Shown here in pieces: positions 27,701 through 36,027 of a stretch of DNA of 49,443 nucleotides. Source of the stretch: Candidatus Saccharimonadota bacterium. Its GTDB lineage: Bacteria > Eremiobacterota > Xenobia > Xenobiales > Xenobiaceae. The DNA lies in contig SFMI01000002.1 of NCBI GenBank assembly GCA_004554425.1, positions 1 to 49,443 on the forward strand, given 5' to 3'. How positions within the stretch are numbered: position 1 is the first letter of the stretch; each line of letters opens with the position of its first letter. The position numbers and the translations under genes are program-made. Below the pieces are notes generated by a model, which was given only the letters and a program-made list of their open reading frames with translations, was not told the origin of the DNA and did no database searches.

Positions 27701-27853
27701 GTTAGGCATATACGCTTAGAACGGCCAGTGCATGTGCGCGTCAACGGACGTTGCTGTCGTGGAGTCGTTCTGAAAAACAGCGCGAAAGAAATGGTCGAAC
27801 AGGATGATAAATTGAATTTTTCATTGCCGCCGACCGAATCTTCGATTTGGTGA
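24728..27853 (+). CDS. Large receiver-like plus PEP/pyruvate-dikinase-N-domain protein
   Basis: A 1041-residue protein from ATG 24728. Residues about 15-135 read like a response-regulator receiver (VREVLFISSEYDAFILE, VDLIVMAVRD), and about 195-310 look like a second one. A PPDK/PEP-synthase ATP-grasp domain follows, with GSIGGKGRG (about 421) and GPLAVRSSSLLEDSQ (about 513) as nucleotide-binding motifs and ILQLRPL near 800. The C-terminal 240 residues (LLIGPGRWGSLDP) are conserved in similar large bacterial proteins. The phospho-histidine swivel (GGxxSHxA) and the PEP barrel are missing, so it cannot do the full dikinase reaction. GTG 24713 is an alternative start, but it sits inside the ribosome site. 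It lies between the GDH-like and SMR-like genes. Confidence 0.75.
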   Translation: MRSLGKFYELASYRVREVLFISSEYDAFILETENQLAERLFYRYSEFFMVGVPSISHACSADRALEILASHRVDLIVMAVRDASSLNTGFLSRLHKSAPAIPIILLILDPACLHGLNWGRLPKWLAGTYLWTGDLSLITAMFNQIEDRFNVERDTASTGVQVIITVEDTVADYSVFLPHLYDELFEQSRSLSAEGVNFTQRTLRMLARPKILLASDYESAQALFDKYQRYVLALISDVSFRVKGKQDAQAGFKLAAYCSERKAKLPILLQSSDASNSQIAADKGWHFANKKPEIFRPALHLFLEESLGFGNFVFRMPDRTEVARARDTYELERLLHTVDLRSFCYHAVNHHFSVWLRARNYFNLANVVESINLANFSSPEEMRQHLIRILQESAREERQGVVADFSVHRSDNSGHNFFRVGRGSIGGKGRGIAFINSLLAKDDFITERPGLKVAIPRTLVLGVDVYDRFMELNNFSVKKQRGLTDEELIDIYLQAKLPPEMTEELRAAFSLLHGPLAVRSSSLLEDSQNQSCAGIYATYMIPDNHEDSPHRFELICQAIKRVYMSAVASRAQAYLASAQYLGAEEKMAVILQETVGSVHGRYFYPNFSGVAMSVNYYPMGPQHIDDGIAAMALGLGNTVADGGSCMRFSPKWPKVLPHQCYQDLYLNYSQREFYAIELDASTKENPSGLVKLKLKQAEEDGTLAPIGSVFSPQSNTWRDSLEYQGPRAVTFSSILQNGEVPLAQCLEELLERFKVAIGCPVEVEFAVELGSSFAKGSDFLYSVQSDPVPDEANQDEPTLYILQLRPLTSLAVGEEIHACGYRKEDIICTCDSLGHGAADNICDLIFVPGSNFSAREARLAAARIARFNATLVKEKRPYLLIGPGRWGSLDPNLGIPVQISQVMGAKAIVELPYGDRFVEPSMGSHFFHELAAMHVFYMNLCFDGQERAFNQGIRGGICRDDTSVKCADKIMEDYIDLDWLKALPVLCEADGVRHIRLERPVHVRVNGRCCRGVVLKNSAKEMVEQDDKLNFSLPPTESSIW

Positions 27854-27859
27854 ATTATA

Positions 27860-28936
27860 ATGACTTCAAAACAAGAACACGCACAGTCTCAGGTTGAACA
27901 CAAACCTTTGGGATTGATTTTGGCTTTCAGCATCTTAAGTGTGCTAGGCCAATATTTTTTTAAACTAGGTATGGAAAGTGAATGGGCTAAACAAACGGTT
28001 TTAGCTTTAAGCTCAGAAGCTGGCGCTTTCGCTCACGGTGAGCTAATTGAAAGCCTAAGGCTCATTTTTCATAGTATTATCCTTTTCTTACAGCCAATGG
28101 TCTTTATTGGTATGATCGCTTATGGATTGTCTGCTGTTTGCTGGCTTTCTATCCTCAGTAAAGTAGAACTTAGCTTTGCATATCCTATGATTAGCATGGG
28201 TTACGTAGCTATTTTGTTTATGGGCTGGCTAGGCTTTGGTGAAGAGGTCTCTTGGCTGCGTTGGGTTGGTGTCTTCCTTATTTCTTTGGGAATTTTGGCT
28301 ATATATTCAGAGAAAGCTTTTGTGCGCCGCAGTGGTGCCGTAGCCGCTTTTTTCTTAGCTTTAGCTATCGCTGTCTTTACTTTGACTAATAGTGGCGAAG
28401 GCATAGTTGCCGATTTTGATAAACCGGTATGGTTAATTATTTGCACTATACCTTTAGGGGTGATTGGCCAAATTTTATTAAAAGCTGGCATGAATTTAGA
28501 TATAAATAAAGAGCGCGTACAAAAAATAGGCTCGGCTTGTCGTCAAATTAAGGAAAATTGGCTTCCTTCCACATGGCAAGCATTATTTAATGCTTGTACT
28601 TTATGTTTGAGCCCCAGAGTTTTTGCCGGCTTATGTGTTTATGTATTATCTACAGTACTTTGGCTGGTTCTACTTACAAAGGTGCCGATTAGTTTTTTAT
28701 ATCCTTTGCTAAGTTTTGGCTATGTTTTAGTTCTACTTATTGGCTGGCTTGGCTTTGGTGAAAAGGTCAGTTTTGTGCGCTGGTACGGCGTTTTAGTTAT
28801 TTGTTTGGGCATAGTTTTTATTTACTCTGAAGCTCTTGTCAATACTTACGCTTTGCTTTTTGCTGCTGCTTTGGTTATTTTGGCTGCATCTATACTTAGT
28901 GCCAAGCATTTTGTTAAAGTAGAGCAGCTTGCTTAA
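27860..28936 (+). CDS. Tandem SMR/EamA-like membrane protein
   Basis: A 358-residue integral membrane protein made of two similar halves. The first has LGQYFFKLGM, FAYPMISMGYVAILF and WLGFGEEVSWLRW; the second has IGQILLKAGM, FLYPLLSFGYVLVLL and WLGFGEKVSFVRW. Each half has about four transmembrane helices like SMR proteins or the ArnE/ArnF lipid-sugar flippase subunits, with one extra helix between halves and one at the end. It thus looks like a fused, internally duplicated flippase or exporter. Its start is 6 bases after the dikinase-like gene, so it is co-translated. A terminator follows. The substrate is unknown, and the link to its neighbours is only positional. Confidence 0.7.
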   Translation: MTSKQEHAQSQVEHKPLGLILAFSILSVLGQYFFKLGMESEWAKQTVLALSSEAGAFAHGELIESLRLIFHSIILFLQPMVFIGMIAYGLSAVCWLSILSKVELSFAYPMISMGYVAILFMGWLGFGEEVSWLRWVGVFLISLGILAIYSEKAFVRRSGAVAAFFLALAIAVFTLTNSGEGIVADFDKPVWLIICTIPLGVIGQILLKAGMNLDINKERVQKIGSACRQIKENWLPSTWQALFNACTLCLSPRVFAGLCVYVLSTVLWLVLLTKVPISFLYPLLSFGYVLVLLIGWLGFGEKVSFVRWYGVLVICLGIVFIYSEALVNTYALLFAAALVILAASILSAKHFVKVEQLA

Positions 28937-28998
28937 ATCTTGGGTTGGCATCAAGTTGGCTCTATAGGCACAGCTTACCATCAATTTGCCATAATAAT

Positions 28999-29046
28999 AA
29001 AAGTGAGTTTCTCTCAAGATGGTAGAGAAAAACTCACTTTTATTTT
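28999..29046. terminator. Bidirectional terminator between the SMR-like gene and hisS
   Basis: A 12-bp inverted repeat (28999-29010 with 29030-29041), extended inward by CTCT/AGAG, is rich in A on the left and T on the right. It can serve both the plus-strand operon and hisS on the minus strand. Confidence 0.85.
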
Positions 29047-29068
29047 TTCCTTAAAAAATAGCTAGCCT

Positions 29069-30379
29069 CTATTTTTGTTGGCTTTTAATCCAATCTTGCA
29101 AAGGCAATTGTACTTGCTCACCTGTTTTTAAGTCTTTAACTTCAACCAATTGGGTTTCTTCTGTGTATTGGTGAGGGAAGAGCATAAAGGGAATGCCTTT
29201 GCGGTCGGCGTAGCGAATTTGCTTTTTCAAAGCGGCCACTTCATGGAAAATTTCCGTAGGAATGCCTTGCTCACGCAAAGCGGCGGCAATGGCGCGGCAC
29301 GCCGGACGCAGCTCTTCACTGGGCCAACTAATTAGCACCTGAGTGGGAGTTTGGCGTGAACAATCTAAAGCATTTTGAGCAAACAAATGGGAAATAAGGC
29401 GACTTAAGCCAATGCTTATACCCACGCCAGGCAATTTGCGATTAATAAATTGAGAAGCTAAGTTTTCGTAACGTCCACCAGAGCAAATGCTGCCTAAGCT
29501 GGGATAGTCGGGCAACATAGTTTCGTAGATAGTGCCCGTGTAGTAATCCAAGCCTCGCACAATGCCCAAGTTGAAAATTAAGTTTTCACTGCCAATATGG
29601 GAAAGCTCGTCAGCTACAAAGGCCAATTCTTCCAAACCTTTTTGGAAAGTTTCATTATCAGTGCCCAGCTCTTTGGCTTTAGCCAAAACTTCTTGAGGAG
29701 TACCTTTAAGGGAGCACAAAGCCAAGCATTTGTCGGCTGTCTCGTTGTCTATTTCCAACTTTGTCAGAGCTTCTCTGACCTTATCGGCGCCGATTTTATC
29801 AATTTTATCTACTTCGCGTAAAACATCGGCACTATTAGCTTCATCTAAGCCTAAGCTTTGATAATAGCCTAAAAGGACTTTGCGGTTGTTAATATTTATT
29901 TGAGCACGGATGCCTAATTTTTGGAAAATTTCGTGAATAACAGCTGGCAATTCGGCGTCAAAACTTAAGGGCAATTCGCCATCACCAATAACATCAATAT
30001 CGGCTTGGTAAAATTCACGGAAGCGTCCTTCTTGAGGGCGTTCGCCGCGCCAGACTTTTTGAATTTGCCAGCGCTTGAAGGGGAAATTGACCGCACCGCT
30101 ATTTTGGGCCACGTAGCGAGCCAAAGGTACTGTCAAATCAAAATGCAAAGCCATCTCCCAGCGGCCGGGAGTACCCTGCAAACGGCCCAAACCGTAAATT
30201 TCTTTATTTATTTCGCCTTTGGCAGCCAAGATAGAGACACGCTCTACGGCGCTAGTCTCGAGGCGGGAAAAACCATGTAGCTCATAAACGCTGCGAATAA
30301 TGTCTATGACACGCTGTTCGGCAATTTGCTGGCCGGGAAGCCATTCGGGAAAACCGCTTAAAGGAGTAGGTTTGATCAT
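29069..30379 (-). CDS. hisS: Histidyl-tRNA synthetase
   Basis: A 436-residue class II aminoacyl-tRNA synthetase that charges tRNA-His. Motif 2 is in KVWRGERPQEGRFREFYQ, the histidine-specific loop reads RGLDYYTGTIYE, and motif 3 is GVGISIGLSRL. A C-terminal anticodon-binding domain begins near 335 (TQVLISWPSEEL, KKQIRYADRKGIPF). The length and domain order are normal. It starts at ATG 30379 with a weak AGAGA site. It stands alone between two terminators. Confidence 0.97.
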   Translation of the reverse strand: MIKPTPLSGFPEWLPGQQIAEQRVIDIIRSVYELHGFSRLETSAVERVSILAAKGEINKEIYGLGRLQGTPGRWEMALHFDLTVPLARYVAQNSGAVNFPFKRWQIQKVWRGERPQEGRFREFYQADIDVIGDGELPLSFDAELPAVIHEIFQKLGIRAQININNRKVLLGYYQSLGLDEANSADVLREVDKIDKIGADKVREALTKLEIDNETADKCLALCSLKGTPQEVLAKAKELGTDNETFQKGLEELAFVADELSHIGSENLIFNLGIVRGLDYYTGTIYETMLPDYPSLGSICSGGRYENLASQFINRKLPGVGISIGLSRLISHLFAQNALDCSRQTPTQVLISWPSEELRPACRAIAAALREQGIPTEIFHEVAALKKQIRYADRKGIPFMLFPHQYTEETQLVEVKDLKTGEQVQLPLQDWIKSQQK

Positions 30380-30398
30380 ATCTATTTCTCTCTAAATG

Positions 30399-30437
30399 CA
30401 AAAAAGCAGCCTCAAGGAAAAATTTCACGAGGCTGCT
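30399..30437 (-). terminator. Terminator after the small secreted protein
   Basis: The 9-bp perfect repeat AGCAGCCTC/GAGGCTGCT (30405-30413 with 30429-30437) is followed on the minus strand by six T. It also lies immediately upstream of hisS and separates the two genes. Confidence 0.88.
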
Positions 30438-30465
30438 GTTCTAAAAGCCAGAAATAAGAAGCAGA

Positions 30466-30894
30466 TTACTTCTCAGACTGGTTCTCCAACCACTGGTAGA
30501 ACGGGATCGTGCGAGCTGAACGTACGCGGTTGCGGTTGTCAGCGCGGACTTCGATCTTGGAACCAACGCGGATAGCGTCGAAGGAAGGAGTGTACTGAGT
30601 CAAGTTTTCGTACAGGTAGAAGTTGGCAATGTCATCTTCAGAACCGTCGATATCGACGCTCATGTACTTACCGTCGACGTACACGACTTCGCCGGTGAAA
30701 TCCTTCTGCCAGGTTACGCCGGCGTCAGGAGTACCGAACTCCAAGTTCTCGGGACCCATCCAAGTAGTGTACCATACGCCAGGAGCCATCTGATGATTAG
30801 ACTGGACGTCTGTTTCCGCTGTTGCGACACCAGCTGAAGCGCAGATTACGGCCGCCATGAACGCGGTGCAAGCTAAATTACGGAGAGCCTTCAT
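30466..30894 (-). CDS. Small secreted protein, function unknown
   Basis: A 142-residue protein from ATG 30894, with a near-perfect AAGGAGGTG ribosome site. Residues 1-26 are a signal peptide (basic start, Ala-rich core, ATA-E cleavage). The mature part is acidic, with FTGEVVYVDGKYMSVDI followed by VGSKIEVRADNRNRV, a short beta-rich pattern that recalls small OB-like periplasmic proteins. No Cys is left in the mature part, so it is not a lipoprotein. Codon use is C-rich as in highly expressed genes. The frame is open for 70 codons upstream, but that part does not look coding. Family not recognised. Confidence 0.75.
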   Translation of the reverse strand: MKALRNLACTAFMAAVICASAGVATAETDVQSNHQMAPGVWYTTWMGPENLEFGTPDAGVTWQKDFTGEVVYVDGKYMSVDIDGSEDDIANFYLYENLTQYTPSFDAIRVGSKIEVRADNRNRVRSARTIPFYQWLENQSEK

Positions 30895-31267
30895 TTCGTT
30901 TTTCACCTCCTTGATTAAGAACTCAACCGCAACGGCTACACAGCCAACTGCGGCGGGGCGATCTCTGGTCTGAGACCTAAGATTTATGCTGGCGAGTTCG
31001 CCTAAAATCTTTCTTACCCTGCCCGAACCCAGGAATATTTTCGCTTCTGCACATCTGAAAATCCGGGGCAGGCCAAAATCTTTCAAAAGGTTGGGAGTTC
31101 TCACAATCCCACCTTATGCGCCGACCTAAAAATAATTCCTTCTTAAGCTTGTCTTTTTTTTGCAAATTTTAGAATTTTGCTTTGCTAGCGCAGATACTGG
31201 TGTAATGTTGAAAAAAAACCTAATTTTTGCTAGCTTTGAGGCAAAGTTCTTTTAGTGGGTGGTCTTT
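30895..31267. other. 373-base non-coding region with leader structure
   Basis: This lies between two divergent genes. An inverted repeat CCTGCCCG/CCGGGGCAGG-like (31018-31025 with 31063-31072) lies in the presumed leader of the secreted protein and could form a long hairpin. I find no tRNA, and no clear promoter for either side. Confidence 0.35.
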
Positions 31268-32272
31268 ATGTTTTGGCAATCTTTGGGCGTTGGCTCTCTG
31301 ATAAATCTAGTCGGAGACAATAACCAAAAACGTGATGTTAGCTTAATTCAGCAGCAAAGTTTAGTCTCTCTTCGTGACGAACTTAATAAACTTTTAGCTT
31401 CTAGCCAGAATAATGTAGACGCCGATTTTGAAGAAGACGGCTCTTTGGAAGCCAAGGCCCAATTAGCTGAAGCTCTGAACCAGTTTACCTCTCCAGAAGA
31501 AAGTAATGAAATAGTCTCTCAAATGCAAGGCGACTACTATGCCGAAAAACAGAGGCTTATTGCAAATTTAAGTGCTCGTTTAGCTGACTTGAAAGCCGAT
31601 TTCTATGATAAATATTGTCTGAAAAACCGTGAACTTCCCGGAGGGGCTGTCGAGCTTATTTTAGATGAAAACGGTCAGCCAGAATTAGTGGAAGGTTACG
31701 AAACGCCAGAGCTTAAGATTTTGCGTGGCAAGTGGGAAGCTGAACAACGTCGCCATTTAATCGAAAAGCAAGATCTGGAGCGCGACGAATTTTTGACTCA
31801 ATGGAAAGCCAAACTTTTAGAATTTTTGCAAGATAATAAAAGGCGCTTTATTGTCGATAGAGTTTACAACGAATTGTTTGAAATGCTTATGGAGATGCGC
31901 TCTGCTGCTGTAGAAATTGTCTTGCGCCAAGACAGAGAGCGTTGGCTTTTGGAAATACCTCCCGAAGATGAGATCAAAGATGTCGCTGAAGCTGGCCTTA
32001 ACGAATTGGAAGAATTGTGCCACCAAGAGGCTACTTTAGAGCGTGAGTCTCCAGATATGCAAGAAATTCTTAATTTTGAGCGTGAATTGGCTACTTATAT
32101 CTATCAGTGCCGCCACGAACTGCGTCGCAAACGTTATGATGACAGTGATTTCCTCGATTTGCGCGGTGGCTTACAAGCTCGTCAGGAAGAATATATAGAT
32201 TTTACTGAAGCGTTGCCTGCTCATATTATTAGTTGCTTGGACGATTTGGGGCTAAGCAATGACAATTTGTAA
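31268..32272 (+). CDS. Glu-rich coiled-coil protein, function unknown
   Basis: A 334-residue, highly acidic and helical protein without signal peptide or membrane segment. Long heptad-like stretches lie at about 60-120 and 150-240 (EAEQRRHLIEKQDLERDE, FLQDNKRRFIVDRVYNELF). Leu and Glu/Lys spacing suggests an elongated coiled coil. The start is taken at ATG 31268; the GTG three codons before is possible. It converges on ugd. Nothing in the sequence identifies a catalytic site, and I do not recognise the family. Confidence 0.65.
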   Translation: MFWQSLGVGSLINLVGDNNQKRDVSLIQQQSLVSLRDELNKLLASSQNNVDADFEEDGSLEAKAQLAEALNQFTSPEESNEIVSQMQGDYYAEKQRLIANLSARLADLKADFYDKYCLKNRELPGGAVELILDENGQPELVEGYETPELKILRGKWEAEQRRHLIEKQDLERDEFLTQWKAKLLEFLQDNKRRFIVDRVYNELFEMLMEMRSAAVEIVLRQDRERWLLEIPPEDEIKDVAEAGLNELEELCHQEATLERESPDMQEILNFERELATYIYQCRHELRRKRYDDSDFLDLRGGLQARQEEYIDFTEALPAHIISCLDDLGLSNDNL

Positions 32273-32316
32273 TTTGACTTTGTGAAGTAGGCGCAGCCAA
32301 AACTAAAAATTGGTGC

Positions 32317-32350
32317 ATGGCGTAGGTGTACTAAGAGCGGCCTACGCCAT
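32317..32350 (-). terminator. Hairpin overlapping the end of ugd
   Basis: A perfect 10-bp inverted repeat ATGGCGTAGG/CCTACGCCAT (32317-32326 with 32341-32350) with a 14-base loop. On the minus strand a T stretch follows six bases on. The right arm lies inside the last codons of ugd, so the hairpin uses coding sequence. Confidence 0.6.
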
Positions 32351-33623
32351 AGTATTGGAAGTTGTGTTCGGCCATGCGTTTAGGCTCAAAGAGGTTACGC
32401 CCGTCTAATATTATCGGAGTGGCCATTTCTTCGTGCACTTTAAGCAAATCGGCGCTTTTAAATTGGGGCCATTCAGTACAAATAATTAGGGCTTGGGCTT
32501 GCCGACAAGCGTCCAAAGCATTTTTGCACATGGTTGCTTGGGGCAAGATTTGGGATGCTTTATCCATGGCTGCTGGATCGTAACATTGTACTTGAGCACC
32601 TTCTTGAAGCAGCGCCTGAATTATTTCCACGGCCGGCGCAAAACGCAAATCGTCTGTATGTGGCTTAAAAGATAAGCCCCACACAGCTAAACGCAAACCG
32701 TCTAAATTGTGGTAGATCTTTTTTAGTTGCTCTAAAGCCCAACGGCGTTGGGTATTATTTACTTTTTCTACAGCTTCAAGTAATTCAAAATCGTAGCCCA
32801 AATCTTTGGCTATCCTAATATAAGCAGCCACATCTTTGGGCAAGCACATGCCTCCGTAGCCTATGCCAGCTTCCATAGAAGCCATGCCAATTCGATGGTC
32901 GAGACCGATGCCTTTAGCTACTTTTTTTATGTCTGCGCCGGAACGCTGACAGACTTGAGCTACTGAATTGATAAAAGATATTTTTAAAGCTAAAAAGGCA
33001 TTGGCCGAATGTTTTATAAGCTCGGCGGAATTTATATCAGTAATAAGTAATGGCGCATTTAAAGGCTCGTAAAGTTCTACTAGCAAAGAAGAAGCTCTTT
33101 GAGAGGAAACGCCTATAACGACTCGATCTGGATGTAAAAAGTCGTGAATGGCTGTGCCTTCGCGTAAAAATTCTGGGTTGGAAGCTACATCAAACTCTAC
33201 ATTTGTAGCAGCATAAGTACTGATAGTGCGCTTTACCCATTCGCCTGTACGCACTGGCACGGTACTCTTTTCCACAATAAGGCGGTAACTATCCATATTG
33301 ACGGCTATCTCTTTGGAAACTGCTTCTACAAAAGAAAGATCGGCTCGACCATCTGGCAAAGGCGGCGTATTAACACATATAAAAATGATTTGGCTGCCAC
33401 GTACCGCTTCGGCAATGCTGTCTGTAAAGTGCAATTTACCTTCAGCTGTGTAAATTTTGATTAGTTGCTCAAGGCCTGGCTCGTAGATTGGACATTCTTG
33501 ACGCTGCAATTGTGCCAACTTTTCTAAATTGTTATCTACCGCGATGATGTTGTGTCCCAACTCGGCTAGACAGGCACCGGTTACCAGACCGACGTAACCG
33601 CAGCCTATAATGCTTATGTCCAT
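32331..33623 (-). CDS. ugd: UDP-glucose 6-dehydrogenase
   Basis: A 430-residue NAD-dependent enzyme that oxidises UDP-glucose to UDP-glucuronate for surface polysaccharides. The N-terminal Rossmann motif is GCGYVG (7-12). VEKSTVPVRTG and ASNPEFLREGTA are family signatures. The catalytic Cys is in GIGYGGMCLPKD near 260, and the C-terminal UDP-binding domain has GLSFKPHTDDLRFAP. An AGGAGAG site precedes ATG 33623. It stands alone, with a hairpin at its end and no glycan cluster around it. UDP-N-acetylmannosamine dehydrogenases are related, but the motif set fits the UDP-glucose branch better. Confidence 0.93.
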   Translation of the reverse strand: MDISIIGCGYVGLVTGACLAELGHNIIAVDNNLEKLAQLQRQECPIYEPGLEQLIKIYTAEGKLHFTDSIAEAVRGSQIIFICVNTPPLPDGRADLSFVEAVSKEIAVNMDSYRLIVEKSTVPVRTGEWVKRTISTYAATNVEFDVASNPEFLREGTAIHDFLHPDRVVIGVSSQRASSLLVELYEPLNAPLLITDINSAELIKHSANAFLALKISFINSVAQVCQRSGADIKKVAKGIGLDHRIGMASMEAGIGYGGMCLPKDVAAYIRIAKDLGYDFELLEAVEKVNNTQRRWALEQLKKIYHNLDGLRLAVWGLSFKPHTDDLRFAPAVEIIQALLQEGAQVQCYDPAAMDKASQILPQATMCKNALDACRQAQALIICTEWPQFKSADLLKVHEEMATPIILDGRNLFEPKRMAEHNFQYYGVGRS

Positions 33624-33655
33624 TTTCTTACTCTCCTAAAATGGCGCCTACGCCC

Positions 33656-33715
33656 AAAAAGCGCATTTTGCTGAAGCAATAGGCTTTCACCTGCTTGCAC
33701 TGACGACAAAATGCG
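33656..33715 (-). terminator. Terminator-like hairpin after the phosphodiester-glycosidase gene
   Basis: The 9-bp repeat CGCATTTTG/CAAAATGCG (33662-33670 with 33707-33715) has a 36-base loop. On the minus strand it is followed by CTTTTTGG. The long loop makes it less certain. Confidence 0.5.
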
Positions 33716-33797
33716 ATTTTTGGATAGAAAATATTCACTTGAGCTAATGTGATTCGAGCTTATAGCGATTTGTGAAGCTGAGAGGGCAGCTCAAGGT

Positions 33798-35933
33798 CTA
33801 TTTCACAAAGTGAGGCGTGTCTTTAAGCTCTAAAGTAAGCGTCTTTAACTTAGGACTCTTTATAAAAAGGCGTGCATTGTCAGCTGCCGTCTCTAAATTT
33901 AACTCGGTTGCACCGCGTCGGTCGGTCTGGCCTTTGTAAAGTACTTGCCCTTGGGCGTCTTCTACGCTAAATGGCGACAAAGGCAAAGCGTTGTGCCATT
34001 CATCTTCAATTAGCACTTTTAAAGACAGTTTCAACTTGGAAGTAGCATATGGAGCAGCGTCCTTTACTGGCAATTCTGGAGCAGAGGGAGCTGGCGAAGC
34101 TTCTTGGGGCTCTGGAGTTTCGGCTTCGCCCAAATCGATTAAACCTTTTAAGGGCTGCTCCGGAATAGGCGCTTCCAAGTCATCTTCGTCAGGCTGGGCC
34201 TGAACAAGCGTTGTGTCGGTTGGCGGGCCAGCTGGAGGCTGAACTAATGGCGAAGTTGAGTGCTTACTAGTTGATAAAGGAGCCGCTGTCAATAAGCAAT
34301 TGCTTAGCTGAACAATAAGTCTATGTGGATCGCCGCTCTCCAAACGCAAGGCAGATGTGCCTTTAGAAAATAAACCGCTGGCCGAAAGGCTGCCCATTCC
34401 CGGAGAGCGCAAAGACTGAACTTCAAATTCAGCCCGCCCGTCTTTGGTAACTACCTGACTTGGGCACTTCAGGCCCAGCCCATAAAGATCGAGCACCGTA
34501 CCGTCCGGTACAGGATTGCCTTTAGAATTTAGAGCCAGCACCGAAGCCTGGCCTTTGTCGCGTCCGTTGCTTTTTAATGTTTTGGGTAAGTCTATTTTTA
34601 TAAGGCTGGGATAAGCTGTACCGCGGCTGTCTTTTAGTACCAAAGCGTCACCTATGGGTCGTTGGTAGGTGCCAGCTTGGGGGCCGTTGCCTACAATATT
34701 GGGGCCAATAGCCATGCCTACCGAGCCGCCGCCATCGAGGTTGAGCGCTTCAGTCATGCCTTTTTTTTGCAAATATTTAGCCAAGACGGGCAGCTTCCAG
34801 CCTTGGCTGTGACTGTCGCGGGCGCCGGATAAGGTGGCCAGCATCATTTTGTCTTTGTTGTAGGCAATAAGGCTGCGCCCGCAAGCTCTGGTAATATCGT
34901 TACCTTTGGGGCCAAGTTCTTCGGCATCGGCTGTAATGTAAAGCTGGCCGTTTTTAAGCAAAGTGGGGCCAGCTCCCAAAGCCATACGCAAAGGAGGAGT
35001 CGGTTGGCCGTTAAGACGCACTACTTGGCCTTTGATGGCTTTTAAGCGCTCAATCATAGGCTGCCCGTCTTGGGTAAAAGCGATCACGCTGCGGGCGGGG
35101 CGGCGGCCGACATGAGGAGAAATGAGCTTGCCATCTTTAACCACTAGGCCGAGCAAGCCTCCGTTGGGCATATTGAAGAAGCCACCATTTATGCCAGCAA
35201 CGGCCCCTTCTTCTTGAGGCACGATCTTGCTTAACACAGCTACAGTGTGGGGATTATTATTGTTGGCCAAAGCTACATCTACGCTTATATGCGGATCAGA
35301 ACGATCAAAAAGAAGCTGATTCCAAAGCAAAGTACCGAAAGTCGGATCCTTAATAAGCTGGCGACTCCAAGTAATGCCGGGAGAAATTTTATAGGTTGAG
35401 GGCAATTGTTTGGGAGTGGTATTTATATCTACTACCAGACGATGCGGTTCTTTTAATTTAAAAAACGATACTTTGTCAGGTTGAATTGCTGAGGCAAAAT
35501 TGATAGTAAAACGGCCACGGTTGAAGTTTGGCCAGCTTATTTGCCATGTTTTGACAGCTTTGCTTTTAGGAACACTTTCCGGCTTTACGTTACTTTGTTG
35601 GCGGGTATTGACGAAATCGATAGTGAGGCTTTGGCCTTGGTTGCCGAAACTATAATCAAAATCTGGTTCTTCTTCGGTGTTAAACACTAGGCGCATTTTA
35701 GAACCAGAGACAGAATGGCGTATCGCTTCTAGGCTATTGAATTTACCCTGGTCGGAATTGAGCGGCTTTGCAATAAGAGTTCTTTCTGTTAAAACTGGAG
35801 CGGTCGCTACCTGGCGCAGACGGTTATTTTTAGCGTTAGCTGCTTGAGCACTTTCAAAGCTTGTTGGTATCCATAAGCCGACGCCTAAAGCGGTTGTCAA
35901 AATAAGTATGTAGGAAAAATGTTTTTTATTCAT
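33798..35933 (-). CDS. Secreted AMIN + phosphodiester glycosidase (NAGPA) domain protein
   Basis: A 711-residue exported protein. A signal peptide covers about 1-31 (AQA-A). An AMIN-like domain (about 75-175, KMRLVFNTEEEPDF), usually used for cell-wall targeting, is followed by the phosphodiester-glycosidase domain (about 195-430; VAGINGGFFNMPNGG, SVIAFTQDG and NLDGGGSVGMAI are hallmark motifs). A beta-sandwich-like region, a Pro/Glu-rich linker (about 560-620) and a C-terminal Ig-like domain complete it. Family members cleave sugar-phosphodiesters, as in lysosomal uncovering enzyme, or act in exopolysaccharide handling. There is no clear ribosome site at ATG 35933. It is alone in its transcription unit, probably periplasmic; the natural substrate is unknown. 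Confidence 0.82.
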   Translation of the reverse strand: MNKKHFSYILILTTALGVGLWIPTSFESAQAANAKNNRLRQVATAPVLTERTLIAKPLNSDQGKFNSLEAIRHSVSGSKMRLVFNTEEEPDFDYSFGNQGQSLTIDFVNTRQQSNVKPESVPKSKAVKTWQISWPNFNRGRFTINFASAIQPDKVSFFKLKEPHRLVVDINTTPKQLPSTYKISPGITWSRQLIKDPTFGTLLWNQLLFDRSDPHISVDVALANNNNPHTVAVLSKIVPQEEGAVAGINGGFFNMPNGGLLGLVVKDGKLISPHVGRRPARSVIAFTQDGQPMIERLKAIKGQVVRLNGQPTPPLRMALGAGPTLLKNGQLYITADAEELGPKGNDITRACGRSLIAYNKDKMMLATLSGARDSHSQGWKLPVLAKYLQKKGMTEALNLDGGGSVGMAIGPNIVGNGPQAGTYQRPIGDALVLKDSRGTAYPSLIKIDLPKTLKSNGRDKGQASVLALNSKGNPVPDGTVLDLYGLGLKCPSQVVTKDGRAEFEVQSLRSPGMGSLSASGLFSKGTSALRLESGDPHRLIVQLSNCLLTAAPLSTSKHSTSPLVQPPAGPPTDTTLVQAQPDEDDLEAPIPEQPLKGLIDLGEAETPEPQEASPAPSAPELPVKDAAPYATSKLKLSLKVLIEDEWHNALPLSPFSVEDAQGQVLYKGQTDRRGATELNLETAADNARLFIKSPKLKTLTLELKDTPHFVK

Positions 35934-35956
35934 CGGATTGTTGCATATATCGGAAC

Positions 35957-35997
35957 AAAAAAAGAATAAAAGCCCCCTCAGCTGAAGCGAAGGAGGC
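35957..35997 (-). terminator. Terminator after the UPF0173 hydrolase gene
   Basis: On the minus strand, GCCTCC (35997-35992) pairs with GGGGGC (35977-35972) through one G-U pair and is followed by TTTTATTC and seven T. Confidence 0.75.
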
Positions 35998-36027
35998 CCG
36001 TACTTATATTAAATTGAGGGCAAAAAT

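Noticed and set aside
30895..31104. An N-terminal extension of the small secreted protein by 70 codons.
   Set aside because: The consensus ribosome site and signal peptide both fit ATG 30894; the upstream frame has no signal-peptide logic.
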